Source of the DNA: Nipponacmea schrenckii
Lineage: Eukaryota; Mollusca; Gastropoda; Lottiidae
Reading direction: 5' to 3'
Assembly (NCBI GenBank): GCA_030562195.1
Contig: CM060199.1
Coordinates: 11,800,338-11,864,337, forward strand
DNA length: 64,000 nt
Shown here one piece after another: positions 23,452 to 36,394 of this stretch. The notes under the pieces were generated by a model. It saw only the letters and a program-made list of their open reading frames with translations. It ran no database searches and had not been told where the DNA came from. Position numbers and translations under genes: made by a program. The first letter of the stretch is position 1. The number at the start of each line of letters is the position of its first letter.

Positions 23452-24559
23452 CCTGAAAAAATTATCAAAGATATAAATGCTAAAATAATTCAAAACATTC
23501 AGAACACAAGTGTATTTTGTTTTGAGGTAGGATTGTGAGCAACACTTACATTGTGTTCACTAACATTAAACTACCCAACACTAAAGGAAAATGTGTTGTC
23601 ATTTTTTTAATCATACCGAGATTTGTATAAATAAATAGCATAGCTCAACTACTAAGTTGTTACTTCAATTATTAACAACAAATGCAAGCTTCAAAATGAA
23701 AATGATAGAAAATTACTTATATTACTAATATGCTAAATTATTTACAACAATATTTAATATATATATATGTATTACCGGTATATGACAAAAATAATAATAA
23801 ATATGTTAAAAACCACTTATTACATATCAACTATTGTTCATAATAAAACTTTTTGTTAACTAACTGTAATTGTTATGTAGGCCTATGCGTCATAACCTTT
23901 TTATAAATGCAATAGGTAAATCACATCTAAATGATGCAAAACATTCCTTATTTCTGTGTGGATCTTTGTATTCCTATATGTGTTTTAGTCCAGGAAAGAT
24001 ATTGTACATCTATTTATGAGTCAAAAGTATAAAATTTGGCAGTCTATTATAGGTTATTAATATTGTGTTCTGAATTTCTTATCCTACCTCGAAATAAAAT
24101 GAACAATCTGACCCTGGTGTTTACAGATATCTTAGCTTGAATAAAATAGCTTCTTTTATCAGAAACAGTTTAATGTTTAGATTTCCTTTTATGACACTAA
24201 TTATCATTTATTAAAGGAATGAATGTGGATAACAAAATCCATTCCTTATATTTACATTGGTTAGTCTTTTTGGATGAAATAATTCCAAAATTTTTTTGGG
24301 ATTTAATAGTGAAAATGCCTGAAACCATTGTGTTTTCCATTCAAAGGGTATCAGTCAATCAAGTTAAAGGGGACACAAATCTTAAGATTGAACCATTGTT
24401 TGCTTGGAGATGAATTTTACGTCATAGTGTCATGTGAAAAACTACAGTCATGGAAAATAAACGTTGGTTTGAGTAACTGGTTTATTGAAGCGAGTGAAAG
24501 TAAAAATGTAAATATTGAAAGTTAAAGAAGGGTTCCCCTATTTTCATATATGTATGTAT

Positions 24560-24630
24560 ATTGATATAAGTATTATCGGTCTAATTATGGTATATATATA
24601 TATATATAGACCGCTAATACTTATATCAAT
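24560..24630. repeat. 23-bp-arm hairpin around a TA run
   Basis: ATTGATATAAGTATTATCGG and on (24560-24582) pairs with 24608-24630 at 22 of 23 positions; the loop is mainly (TA)n. It is intergenic. Confidence 0.75.
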
Positions 24631-26549
24631 AGAAAGTAGAGGTGTTCTAATGACTGGAAAAAATACCAGATGATCCCACAAGTCCTTAATTGAATCGTAA
24701 TTAGGCTAATAATAACGGGATTTCCCTCGGTAGGGTACTGTCATAGGTATGTACGTCAAGTCTCAAATGTCGTTCTTTTTTTTGATCATCCAGTCTGTCA
24801 ATTCCGGACGCTGTTGTTGTAAAGTATGCACGCATGCGTACCTGCCCACATTCCTTAATATTTCCCACAACAACAATGGAATTTGGGTATTCCATTAATT
24901 ATCTCTAGCAAAAGGCAATAATATATTTAAATATCATTTTCTAAAAAACAATATGAATTAATTTAAATAAGTTTTAACTCACCATATCTCTTTTTGAATA
25001 TGTTTAGATACGTCATTTGATCACATGATCAAACATGGATTCTAAATTTAGCGTTTTTAAAGCTTGGATTCCTCAAGCATTTCTACGTCCACATAGGTCT
25101 TTTGAACTTGAGAATACATGGATTATTCATTAGAAACCTCAATTAATAAATTAGTAAGCTTACTTTGGCTCTAATTAATGAGGGAACCCATCTTTAACCA
25201 GTTGTAATATATAAACACTATTCATCCAGATTTAATCATATTATATAACTGATCTTAATTAATATATGATGTTTGATCTGCCATATAATATTCATGTTCT
25301 GGAAAGTTCTGTTTTAGTGTAAATTATGTTTGTTTTTTCCTATCATTAGTGCATTGCTTAAGATCAAATTTTTATTCAAGGGATACAGTCTTCTATATAT
25401 GTGTTTTCTGATAGAGCTCAAAGTCTGGCATTCATAAATTCACAGGCCATTTTTAGCACATATTCTGCAAATCAAGGGTTTTAACTCTTTCAAAACACAA
25501 AAGTGTTTACATTTTATCTGTATTTTGTGTTTGTCAATATATTTTATACATTAATCAAAATGTCAATTTAGTACTGTATTGGTTTTACAATATGATATAC
25601 AATTTATTTAAAAATGACATAAATTCAGATGAAGTTAAAGATGTATTTATCAGCTGTTATAGTGTAAATAATTTGAATATTTTATCGGTTCTGAATATTA
25701 TATGTACATATTGGAGAGTATAAATATTTATAGCTTATAGCATATATACATTGAAAATATGATTGTATAATTTTATTGTTAACAATATAATATCTGAAGG
25801 CTGTGATCAAATTTTTATTTACACAATATTATATATACATAATAATATATGACATAATATTAGTTGGTGTATAATGTTTTTATGTTCAAAAGATGATCTC
25901 AAATAAATTGAGATCAGAATATCTTGTCCACGTCAGGATGACTGGCCAAGCCAGTCACAAGCCAAGGGACATTTTTAAAATAAATTGTACTGTAGTTTTG
26001 ACAAGTTCTAAAATCAATAAGCAACAAATTCTTGTATGCTTTGATTGAATATTTTTATGACTGATCCATAAATGCTTATATGCTTACAAATACCATGAAG
26101 ATTCCAGTTTACTATGAGAAGTGCATTGAAATAAAAGGCAAAAAAATGATAAATTTAATATCACAGAAGTGACAAACTTGTCAAACCTTGTATTGTCTAT
26201 CTCAAAATGAATTTCAAACCTTCTACTATAAACCTTAAGAGTACCTGTTTTGAACTATGATTTTAAACATCAATTAAACATGATAGCATAATAGATAAGT
26301 AATATTTTCTTCAAATATTGTTATTTCAATAATGATGTAATAAATTGTTTTGTTAACACAATTTGCCTTTAGTTCTGTTTTTTTTTTCCAGAAATTCATC
26401 GTACATAAAGTTTCCAGAATTACAAACTGTTGCTATCCAAAATGTCATATGTTACACATTGTCTATTCTATTGATAAACAATGGGAAATATTCCTTCAAG
26501 TCAAGATAAAAAAAATAGACAGAAATGCCCATTAGTATCAGTATCAGCA

Positions 26550-27073
26550 TCAGTTCAAGTTCTGCTTCTTTTGACTTCTGTCCATACAAGCCTTAAATTC
26601 TTTAAGTTTATCTTGACATTGTCTCCAATCTTTCTTATCAAACATACACTCCTGAAATATTGAGAAAAAACCTTTAATAATTATATAATTACATCTTCAT
26701 GACAAATCAAAACTTTGGGTAGTGTAGAATCTCAGAGGGTAGTTCAACACTCCTGTAGGCCAGTTTGAACATAATAATGTTATTGAACATATATACATGT
26801 ATGATATAACTAAACTAACAAACATCATTTTAAACATTGACACATTTATTTCCGTCTCTACTTTCGATTCGTTATGTTACATAATGGATTTTCAAATGCC
26901 AAAAGTTTTTAATGGCAATATTCGCGAGACATGGCAGATTTACCTACCTGGACGGCATAGTGCTTGTCTCCACAACCTGTTTTATCTAACAGTTTCACAA
27001 CCAGATCTTCCTCCTCATCGTCAGCAACTGTTGCTCTCTTTGGAGAACGATCGTGACCCATGGGCGCAGACAT
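26550..27073 (-). CDS. COA4: Cytochrome c oxidase assembly factor 4-like twin CX9C protein
   Basis: Two exons: 26948-27073 (start) and 26550-26651 (stop), phase 0, 75 residues. Key features are an acidic stretch (DDEEEDLVVKLLDKTG), then two CX9C pairs. The first is C-GDKHYAVQE-C and the second is C-QDKLKEFKA-C, joined by MFDKKDWRQ. The DWRQC context matches COA4/CHCHD8, an intermembrane-space coiled-coil-helix-coiled-coil-helix protein needed for complex IV assembly. These proteins have no cleaved presequence and fold by disulfide relay, which fits the sequence. Human COA4 is slightly longer (87 residues). It is divergent from DTD2. Confidence 0.9.
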
Positions 27074-27346
27074 CTTGAATCGCTTACATCATTGACAAAT
27101 ATCTTTTCGTTTGATAAAACTCATCATAAAAACTACAAATTCATTGAACGCGTCTATTACAAGAAAACAAAAAATCAATAATAATTCTAACTTCTCCATT
27201 TGCAAGAGAAAATAAGAATGATGCTCTTTGGTTTTGATTTAAGCGGCTGTAAGAAAGAGTTATGTCCCTTTTTAAAATAACCAAGTATTTACTAAGTTGT
27301 AGTATTCCACGCGTCGGCAATTTATTAAATAAAAGTTATCTGAGAT
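27074..27346. promoter_or_regulatory. Short bidirectional promoter between COA4 and DTD2
   Basis: Only 273 bp separate the two start codons, which point away from each other. The interval has no ORF. It is bounded by the COA4 leader and by ATTTATTAAATAAAAGTTATC just before DTD2. Confidence 0.6.
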
Positions 27347-28861
27347 ATGGCAGCAGACTGTGGACCAAAGTCTAGAATCATTCTACAACAATGTTTATCC
27401 GCCAGGCTTCAAACTCAACCTAAATCAGTTGACAGTGAAGCAAAGTTTGTGGAGGTACCAGTTGGATTGCACAAATTGTTTTAAAATTTTATAATCTTCA
27501 ATCAATATTATGATGCAAACAATGCTGATTGAGAGATTTTATCACCATTAACTCATAGTTATCTTGTTCTGACTTAGGTATAGAGATTGAACTTTTGATA
27601 ATATCGAAACAGCAAAAAAAAAAAAAAAACCAATGAGGATAATAAGCTAGCTCTGATTCTGAATGGCAGCTTTGTGTGTGTAAAAATTGAATTGTCTTAT
27701 CAAATAGGTACAATAACTGTAAATATAGTGTAGGTAATGTAAATTAAGATTATGTATGAAAGAACATTACCTCACATAATTTAGAGATAATGATAATCAT
27801 GAAACAGCACAACAACAGATATTATCTGTGATAGGATTTTATTAACAGATAAAGAATTCCCCCCAAAAAATTAATAAAATTCTCAATATTTTAGTGTACA
27901 AAATCGTGTAATTATGTCGTAAAGAATAATTTTTTATATATTGTTGATTGTTTGGTGTACTATATTTTGTAAGAAGTAAATATGTTATTATGAGGAAGTC
28001 ATTACAGAATTTACTGACCTGAATAGACTTGAATATTGCAAATTTGTTTCACAATTATATTCGTACATATTGTCAATGGGTCATTGAATTGATTGATATG
28101 ATTCAATTCATTGCAAGACACACTGAGCATTCCATATTTTTTAATCAAAAAGAATACAATATGAAAGCCAAAATATATAAATTTTTCTGTTGCAGATTGG
28201 ACCTGGATTGATAGTGTATGTGTGTTTTCTAAAAGGTGCAACTGAAGACATCTTAGACAAAATAGGTAAATGTTAGTTAAAAACTAACTGCACAAGTTGA
28301 GCACATTTCATTCTACTGTTGATATTAAATAACTTGAAAACACAGGATTAAGAAGCCAACTATTAGTCTAGCCAATTTATTATATTTATTTTGATTTGAC
28401 AATAGGAACTTGTCACTTATTTAATGGACCTAATTATGACTCAGTGAAATCAAGTGTTTGTGTCACGTTTGTGTAATGAATCTTCTTCTCACCCATGTTA
28501 ATTAAAGTCCTTTTTGTTCTATTTTAATTAAGTAAAGAGTATAACAACAGCAAAATTAAGTGAAATAGAAGAGGATGGAAAACGAGTTTCAGTTTTAGAT
28601 CAACCTGGTGATATTTTGATCATACCCCAAGCAACATTAGGTGGAGTTTTAAAAGGAAAAGTAATGCAGTATCATAAAAATATAGACAAAGAAACTGGAC
28701 TGAAACTATATAGTAAATTTGTGGAACAATGTGAATCAGTTGTCATGCAAAATAGTAAATCTAAAGAATGTGATAAAACTGTGAAATTTGGTACCTATGG
28801 TAACCGACAAGTTTTCACTTGTGTTACAAATGGACCATATTCTCATGTTTTAGAATTTTGA
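27347..28861 (+). CDS. DTD2: D-aminoacyl-tRNA deacylase 2
   Basis: Three exons: 27347-27454, 28196-28265 and 28533-28861, 168 residues, the same length as human DTD2. Matching blocks are ILQQCLSARLQ near the N-terminus, GLIVYVCFLKGA, the catalytic DILIIPQATLGG (PQATL motif), FGTYGNRQV and the C-terminal TNGPYSHVLEF. The NGP signature is the Gly-trans-Pro motif that distinguishes this animal proofreading factor from DTD1. It removes L-Ala mischarged on tRNA-Thr and clears D-aminoacyl-tRNAs in the cytosol. All splice phases agree. Confidence 0.95.
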
Positions 28862-29122
28862 TATTTTCCATTTTAAACTTTGTTGTTGTTAAGTTATTTA
28901 TTATCAACTTTTACATACTTTTGCTCATTTGACATTTTTTTTTAAAATTCATTATGGACTTTTCTACAGCTGCATATTTTCTTTAGTTCCTTATAATATC
29001 AGCTTTTTTAAAAATATGTTTTGAAAAATTACAAAATATATTCTATAGAGAAGGTAAAAATGTAAATAATGCAATTATATTTTTAAAAAAAATGGTTGTG
29101 AAATTATCATGATTTGCTGATG

Positions 29123-29128
29123 AATAAA
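29123..29128 (+). terminator. DTD2 polyadenylation signal
   Basis: AATAAA about 260 bp after the DTD2 stop and only some 350 bp before the TADA2B start. Confidence 0.5.
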
Positions 29129-29346
29129 TGATTTTATTGATTTCTGTTATCTACTATCAAGGCTACAAGTTTATTTGGAGTGACAAAATGTTTGTTAGAC
29201 TAAATGAAAACAATAGGATTGGGAACTTTTATATTCGATATACCATATCGTACCAGCGTTATAATGCCATGTCTATTAACGTCCAGTCAAAACACGCGTT
29301 GATTCTATTTTTAGATGCCGGAAAACTTGGGAATTCTGGGAAATAG

Positions 29347-29354
29347 TGACGTCA
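29347..29354 (+). promoter_or_regulatory. Palindromic CRE (TGACGTCA) upstream of TADA2B
   Basis: This perfect cAMP-response element/ATF consensus lies 132 bp before the TADA2B start codon. A second perfect copy lies at 29586-29593, just inside intron 1. Confidence 0.6.
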
Positions 29355-29379
29355 CGAATGCAAGCTGAAGACGAGGAAA

Positions 29380-29475
29380 ATGGCTAAATTCGGTGATTAG
29401 GTGGACTAAATGGCGCAAAAATACCACCAAATCGCTGAATTGCGCCTTTATCACAGAGAATCGGATTTCTATTAA
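29380..29475 (+). promoter_or_regulatory. Two upstream ORFs in the TADA2B leader
   Basis: ATG at 29380 opens 6 codons to TAG at 29400, and ATG at 29410 opens 21 codons to TAA at 29475, 10 bp before the main ATG at 29486. The first starts AAAATGGCTAAA, close to the Kozak form. Whether both are in the mRNA depends on the transcription start, which I cannot see. Confidence 0.5.
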
Positions 29476-29485
29476 ATCGAAGGGC

Positions 29486-32400
29486 ATGGCAAAATACGAC
29501 TGTACATATTGTAAAGCAGAGATTTCTGGTTATGGCGTTCAATGTACGGAATGCCCTGATTTCTACCTTTGTTTACAGGCAAGTATGACGTCACAAGCTC
29601 TAGTTTAGAGCGAGATGAAGCTTGTATTGAGTTTATCATATTTCTCTCTGTTAGCGGCGTGTAGCTAGCTAGATTATTAATGGCGGCTTTCTCTGTCTAT
29701 TACAGTGTTTCTCGTGTGGTGTAGAAATAGGTCAACACAAGAAAGACCACAGTTATCGTATTGCGGTAAGTTGAAAGGATTTGAGGTGGAGTATATTTTC
29801 AATAACGCCCGCCTCTCTTTTGGCCAGGAACCAATCACAGGCCAGTCTTGATTTGATCCTGAAAATTGTTTTGGTTGACAACACTCATGCAGTTTTTGGA
29901 GAATCATGAAATAGATCACATAATGACACAATCCAAAATCCTACAAATTTTTAATATTTAATCTGACACAATCTTTAATGTAAAGCAAATGTATTTTTAG
30001 TTTCATTGTGCTGTCATCATGTTGATGAATCTTACATATTTTATTCCTTCCTTCATGTAGAATGGAAATGGTCCAGCTGCATTTGATACATCTCGAGCCT
30101 GGTGTCTGGCCGAGGAAAATATGTTGTTAGACGCTGTTGAACAATATGGCTTTGGTAACTGGTAAGTATGAACTGAAAATTTAGATTGAAAAAGAGCTTC
30201 TTGATTTCATAAAACCCCAAATTTGCCAAAGTTACCGAGAACTTTCTATTAAGAGAAGCCTTGTATATCTTTTGTAGAAAGATTTTGGAATTGATAGAGA
30301 AAGTGTATATTTCACTGGTTATTTTGTTATCGGAAATACCCCCATAAATCCATACCAACTGTTATGTTGAGTATTTTATGTTATGAGTTAAACATATTTG
30401 AAAACTTATGTAGGCTCTGGTAAATAATTAAAGAATATCAAAACTCGATGGTACTATGTGAAAAAATTTATTGATATTATTTGAATTGTAGGGAAGGAAC
30501 AGCAAGTCATGTGGAGAGTCGTGATGCACAAGGTAAGCCTTTGAATAATCTTTAGGGTAGATTATACATTAAAATTGAGGAAAGATATCTTGTGCATATT
30601 TAGGTTTAGATCAGCAAGTCATGTGGAGAGTCGTGATGCACAAGGTAAGCCTTTGAATAATCTTTAGGGTAGATTATACATTAAAATTGAGGAAAGATAT
30701 TTTGTGCATATTTAGGTTTAGATGTTTCAAGACAGTAACTGTAACATGAATCTTGATATAGTATATGTTTGTGGTGTATGTAGGTAGAGATATAATAGTG
30801 ATATCGACTGTAGTTGTAATAGAATAATTTACCTTTATTTTGTAGAGTGTGAAGACCATTATGTTACATTTTACGTTCAGGGAAATATTGGGCTAGGTAT
30901 GATATAATTCTGTTTCATGGTGGTATTTAGATTGAAGTATATAATTATAATCACAAATAGATGCTTGATGCTACAAAATCTCACACTTTCAAGATAATAA
31001 TTCTTTGCTCTTAAGAGAGATATCAAGAATCAAGTAATATTAATCCTGCTTCTCTTGCATTAATAAAGACTTGGATTATTATAAGCCATTTTGTTAAATT
31101 TTGTGAAGTAAAAATATGGATTTAATCCTGAATTTTTTGGAAGAAATTTGTTCTTTTGGTTGAAGGGAATTTACTTTTGTAATTTGTAGAAACATTCCTA
31201 AGTGATGGTGAAAATAAAGTTATAGACCATTCTTGCCCCGATGGAGGTAAGAATTTTAAATTGTTAGTCAAGGTACTATCTTGATTTGTGTTATAAGCAC
31301 TAAAAATGCATGTTAGTGTTTTTTCTCATACATGCATACAATGCATACAAATTACTGGTACGTTTAAGATTATATCATTTGTACAAATTACTGGTATGTT
31401 TAAGCTCAGATTATTTGTACAAATTACTGGCTTAGATCATTTGTACAAGTTACAGGTATGTTTAAGCTTAGATCATTCGTACAATTTGCTTTTATTACGG
31501 ACACCTGCAAAACTAATTTGTTTCAGTGACAAGAGCAGTTTGACATTTTGACATAAAAATTCTTTGAATTTCAGGTCCATTATCACCAAGTATCACAACA
31601 CAAACTAAACCATTAGAACTTTCATTACAAGATCAACATGATCTGGGTTATATGCCTTTTAGAGATGATTTTGAAATTGTAAGTTTCTATACTTGTATTT
31701 AATTGCAACTTTAATTTCCTTCACATTGAGAGTCTTATGACTCTTTGCCTTTTGATTTATCTTAACATGAATTGTTCAGCAAGGTGCTTTTTTTTAGCTC
31801 AAAGTATAAGTTGTGCTAAATTTGTAACATTTTGCAGATTATAAAGAATATAATAACTTGTTTATTGTATAGGAAAGTGATAATAGTGCTGAACAGTTAA
31901 TATCAGGCTGGGGTATAAATTATGATGATGATGACCTTGACATTGGTATGTATTGATCATGTTTATAGATATAGCTTCCAGATTTTAGTAGTACAGCTCG
32001 GTTGAAACTGTGATTTTTGATTTTAAGTTGTTATTAAAAAAAAACTACATATGCTGCATAAATCTTGACTTTTCTTATTTGAAATTTGTAAATAAAAACA
32101 AAAAACACTGCAATATAAAAGGGGGAATTTAACATGTTTGTTCTCATTGATCTTTAAGTGTTTGAACTTAAAACGAAGTCTTTCAAAGTTTGTTGATGCT
32201 ACTATTTAAGTAGTATTTTGCTATAAAAAAATGTGTTTTTTAACGCATAATCTGAAATTTTTCAGTAAGGTTCAAAACTGTTATTTCAGCCATTAAAGTG
32301 AGTAAAGTTGACCAATACCGATTACGTTTGCGATCTCGAGAGAAACGGAAACAAGTTGCTAGAGATTATGGGTTGATTGAATCCTTCTCCACGCTCAATG

Positions 32401-35400
32401 ATAAGAAGATGAGATTCAAGAAGAGAATGTCCAAAGATTATCGTGAATTTCAAGACAAGATGAAAGTTTTTAGTCAGTTTCACCCGGCAGCTGAACATGA
32501 ACAAATGTTTGAAAACTTTCAACGTGAAAAAGAACTAAAAACTAAAATCAAGGAACTGAATGAATTGAGAAAACATGGTATTACTTTGTTAGATGGTAAG
32601 ACATTTATTACAGACATTTAACCTGTTATGTTGATATCATTTAATACAATTAAGCAATTTTTAATTCTCATTAGTTTTCATATATATATGCCCATGGTTC
32701 ATATAATGACCTACAAGAAATATTTAGATAAGGAAGTATTTCTTGTTATGACATGTTATAAGAAAAATTACTTGTGTAGAGCAAAAAAAATCTGATATTT
32801 TCATGTGTTGTAACTGATATATTTCTAATGAATATAGATATTGAGGATTACGATGAAGAAAAATATAAACGGCAGAAAAAACGTGATAATCGAGCTAAGA
32901 TGGTGAGTTTACTAGTAAATAGCCGATTATTACCAACACAGCGTCGTCGGCGTAAGTCAGACCCTCAAACATCATATTAAATTATTATATCTTTATTTTA
33001 CTTTCACTTTCCCTTTTCAAATTGTAGTTAGTTATTTTAGAGTTCTTTCCCTTTACCCATCCTAGACACTCCCTTGCATTGACATTATGACAAATATTTG
33101 GTCCAAATTAGTGAAAGAGATTGTAATTATAAATTTGTAACCTTTTTTGTTTTAATTGCAAGTCGATGGTCAGCTCAAAACAGCCAAATCAATGTAACTT
33201 GTGTAGATAGTCTTGATACTGACTTTGTAGCTGTAGTGAAGATAAATTATCATTATGTTCATTTTGAATGTAGAAAAATTGCATTTAACTTGAAATCTCG
33301 TTGAGTTATGAGAAATTATCTGTTTGAATTTTTTAAAAATTCAGAGATTTTCCTAAAAAATTCCCTCTATTTACATGAAATTTAACTACCCACTCTCTAG
33401 TGCATGGTTGTTTTGCATGATTTTGTGGCTTTTTAAAGGGAAAGTATTGGTAAAATGAAGATGTGTATTGAAATGTTATAGTTTAAAATTTAGGTTTTCT
33501 GGTTCAGAATCAGAGTTATCTCTGAATTTATAATCAGACATTGAAATTGTTTTTCTGTTTAGTTAAAGCTCTTTCTCATGTTCCTTTCAATTGACATTTT
33601 CTTGTATGTTCCTTTGTTATTTACAGAAAAACACTTCACCATATGACACTCTAAAAAAAAAAAAATAACTCACCAAATGGCAATATTTAAAATGATTTAG
33701 TTATAATTATCCCAATGAATCATCTATTTATAATAAAATTTCTAATTTCAAAATTTTCAGTTTAAATGTTTAATTTAATTCACATAAATCTTATTTTTGT
33801 CATCTTTCAACAACAACAGTATCAATCAACTGAATTGACTTAAGTTGCTCATTGATCAGTCATAGTAGCCTTACTAGTCTGGTTATAACATTCCTCAGAT
33901 GTACATCTTAGTGAATACAGGAGCATTTGTCATATATAAAGGCATTTTTGGCACATTTTATGAGATTTGCTCAATTCCAATATTTGGTCTATTGTTTTTG
34001 AGAATTTTCACCATGTTAAAAGCCAAATTTCAGATAAATGTTGGTTACAATACATATCTATCTCTGTGCTGAATATCCTGTCTGAGGAATGGGTAAGGCT
34101 ATGGCTACAGTCTAAGTTAACAGTGATGTCAATTATATATCTTTCTCATGAAAAACATTCCCATTTTAGGGAAGTCTGACCCCGAAAAGAAACTCAACAG
34201 TGTCAAAAAAGGCAGAGTAAGTACAACATATATTTCATTTAGCAGAGCTTGACAATTTCTTACATCAATACCGAATTTCCGTACAATAAAATTTAATGAT
34301 TTAAGATAAATTCTTTATAAAGGTAGTCAATCTCACATGAAAGGTATTTGATACTGAATCAGATGACATTGGTTGCTGCTGTTGGTAGTTTTCAGTTTTT
34401 CATAATCTAAAATATTCTTATGTTTATTTCAGGGGAAAACTCGAAAAACTAGATATACTTATAGACGAAGAAGGTAAGATGAGAGTTAAGCAATACATTC
34501 CTTTGTTATTGAAAATTCTTTCAGAAAAAAATTGTTGCGTAAGCATCAGTTAGATGCAATTAACATACACAGTTAGTGAAGGTGCATGATGTTATTGTGA
34601 ATTGTATTATAGATACAATGTCTAGTATAAGAAATATTTATCAATTTCGCGATTTTCCCAGTCTGTCTTATAATTAGTTTTTGAACCTCTGTATTACAGT
34701 AGAAGATAAAGATATTGAGATGAGAATAGAAACAAGATCAACTAGTCAACCAGGTTATGATCTGATTTCAGATCGTGAAAAAAAGGTTTGTGTTCTCAGC
34801 TTAACTTTGAGCCTCATTGGCTTACTTTTGATAGTCTTATATTAGAACCTTAAGAGAGAACTAATATTTTGTTGTTAGATATGACAGAGAAGGACAAATA
34901 ATAAACAGAAAATCTGAAGGCTTGTTGAAACATAGTTATTTAAACTGCTTTATAGATATAATCACCTTTTATTTGTTATGGTTCATTTCTGTATTTTAGT
35001 TATGTGTTTCTATTGGTATGTCCCCAGCTAATTATATGACAATTAAAACTTGTATTATCAAGGTGGGTAATTAATATAGTTTTTTGAAAATGTCCAGAAC
35101 CAGTGCCAGAGATATACCTTAAGGGGGTTGACAACCTTATCGTTCGAGGTGTATTTCAATCAAGAAATGTATTAAGTTTATATCCATTCTATTTGGCATT
35201 AAAAGAAACTCATCTAGTAAAAATTTTAGCTCAATAGCTTCAGTAGTTCGTCTGATATCCGTCCGTGAAGATAATCTATTTATAGAACAAAACGGGTATT
35301 CCTCTATGTAGACGTACAAATTACGTTGTCAGTTGACATTTGTGATTACAACGTCATCGGCTAAATAAACATTCTCTACGTTTGCCGTTCAGTTATTGTT

Positions 35401-36394
35401 AATATCGGCACGCTAAGTAAGAGTTTGTGTATCAGGGAATCCAGAAGTCACGTGATGTCCCATAAATCATTACGTCACATGTAAACAAAGAAAATTTTAT
35501 GATTGGTGGGTAGGGGTGTTTTGACATGTGCTAATCCATTGTTTTAGCACTCCAATTATGTGGATATCAGTGCATATCGATGCCTAAAAGGTGCTTAAAG
35601 ATTTCTACAGCATGAACGACAATCTTTTAACAACATGATCGTTAATTACGTAAGGTTTACATGTGTTTGCAAAATGTTGAAAAAAAATGCCATTTTTCCA
35701 AAAGCATATCTCGCTTACAATTTATCCGATTTTTACAAACTTTGGCTTCAACTAAAGCTTACGATGTCCTCTATAACTTTACGTAGGCTTTTTTTTATAA
35801 AATGAATAGTTTTTTAAAAATTCAATTTTTCGTAAATGCACTTGCAAAATTTTGATTTCTATCAATATCTTCAAAACAAAACAAAATTTTCCAAAAAGCC
35901 AACGTAATTTTGTAGAGATACATGTAGACTTGCGTTGTGCAAAATTTCAACCTTCTATATTAAATAGCCTAGTAGATATGCTAATTTTAATGGAATAATT
36001 GACGTTTTTTTCGTTCATCTTTCATACCCTATTTCTTAAAGTTGAAATGTCATAAAGAAATAAATTTTATATTTTTGGATAGCTGAAAGTCCCCTCTTTC
36101 CATTGATATTTAAATGTTTCAGATAGGTGGAAAAGAAGTGGTTGAAATCATCTAAATCTAAAAAGTTCATGCACAGAAATGCAACAAATGGCATATTGAC
36201 TTGAAAATCTAGAGCAGTTAGTGGAAAATATATTGATATATTAAAATATTATCACCTCCGATTTATTTCAGGATTATCTCCAAAGAAGGCAGGGTTTACC
36301 AGTCAAGATACGTTATCCCAACGGAATGGACAAGACACATCGACGGAAAATAATGAGCTTCTTAACGGACAATGGCTGGATTGGTGTCACATGA
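29486..36394 (+). CDS. TADA2B: Transcriptional adaptor 2-beta (SAGA subunit)
   Basis: Fifteen exons: 29486-29578, 29706-29765, 30061-30161, 30492-30532, 30846-30896, 31190-31246, 31575-31678, 31873-31945, 32290-32595, 32838-32902, 34170-34216, 34433-34473, 34700-34785, 35000-35062 and 36272-36394, giving 436 residues (human 420). An N-terminal ZZ zinc finger (CTYC, CTEC, CFSC, then a His pair) is followed by a SANT domain (LLDAVEQYGFGNWEGTASHV, EDHYVTFYVQGNIG). Then come the conserved linker HSCPDGGPLSPS, LGYMPFRDDFEIESDNSAE, an Arg/Lys-rich helical region, and the C-terminal SWIRM domain (GYDLISDREKK, VSIGMSPANYMTIKTCIIK, DNGWIGVT-stop). It connects GCN5/PCAF acetyltransferase to ADA3 in SAGA. 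Intron 1 uses a GC donor (CAG|GCAAGT). Exon 4 is partly duplicated in the next intron. Confidence 0.95.
29586..29593 (+). promoter_or_regulatory. Second palindromic CRE (TGACGTCA)
   Basis: It lies 8 bp after the GC donor of TADA2B intron 1. With the copy at 29347 it brackets exon 1. Confidence 0.5.
30500..30723 (+). repeat. 112-bp tandem duplication covering TADA2B exon 4
   Basis: The units 30500-30611 and 30612-30723 are nearly identical (one visible difference near 30590/30701). Each contains the last 30 bp of exon 4 and its GTAAGC donor. The second copy is preceded by AG at 30613-30614, so 30615-30644 could act as a 30-nt exon. Confidence 0.92.
31347..31485 (+). repeat. Degenerate tandem repeat in TADA2B intron 6
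   Basis: About four copies of a unit of roughly 30-38 bp, TTTGTACAAATTACTGGTAT followed by GTTTAAGCTCAGAT. It is non-coding. Confidence 0.7.
35090..36240 (+). other. TADA2B intron 14 filler
   Basis: This 1.15 kb stretch differs in texture from neighbouring introns: more CpG, an ACGTCA/CACGTG cluster at 35330-35490 and long A/T runs. It may be an old insertion starting near CTTAAGGGGGTTGACAACC at 35119. I found no matching inverted end. Confidence 0.3.
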
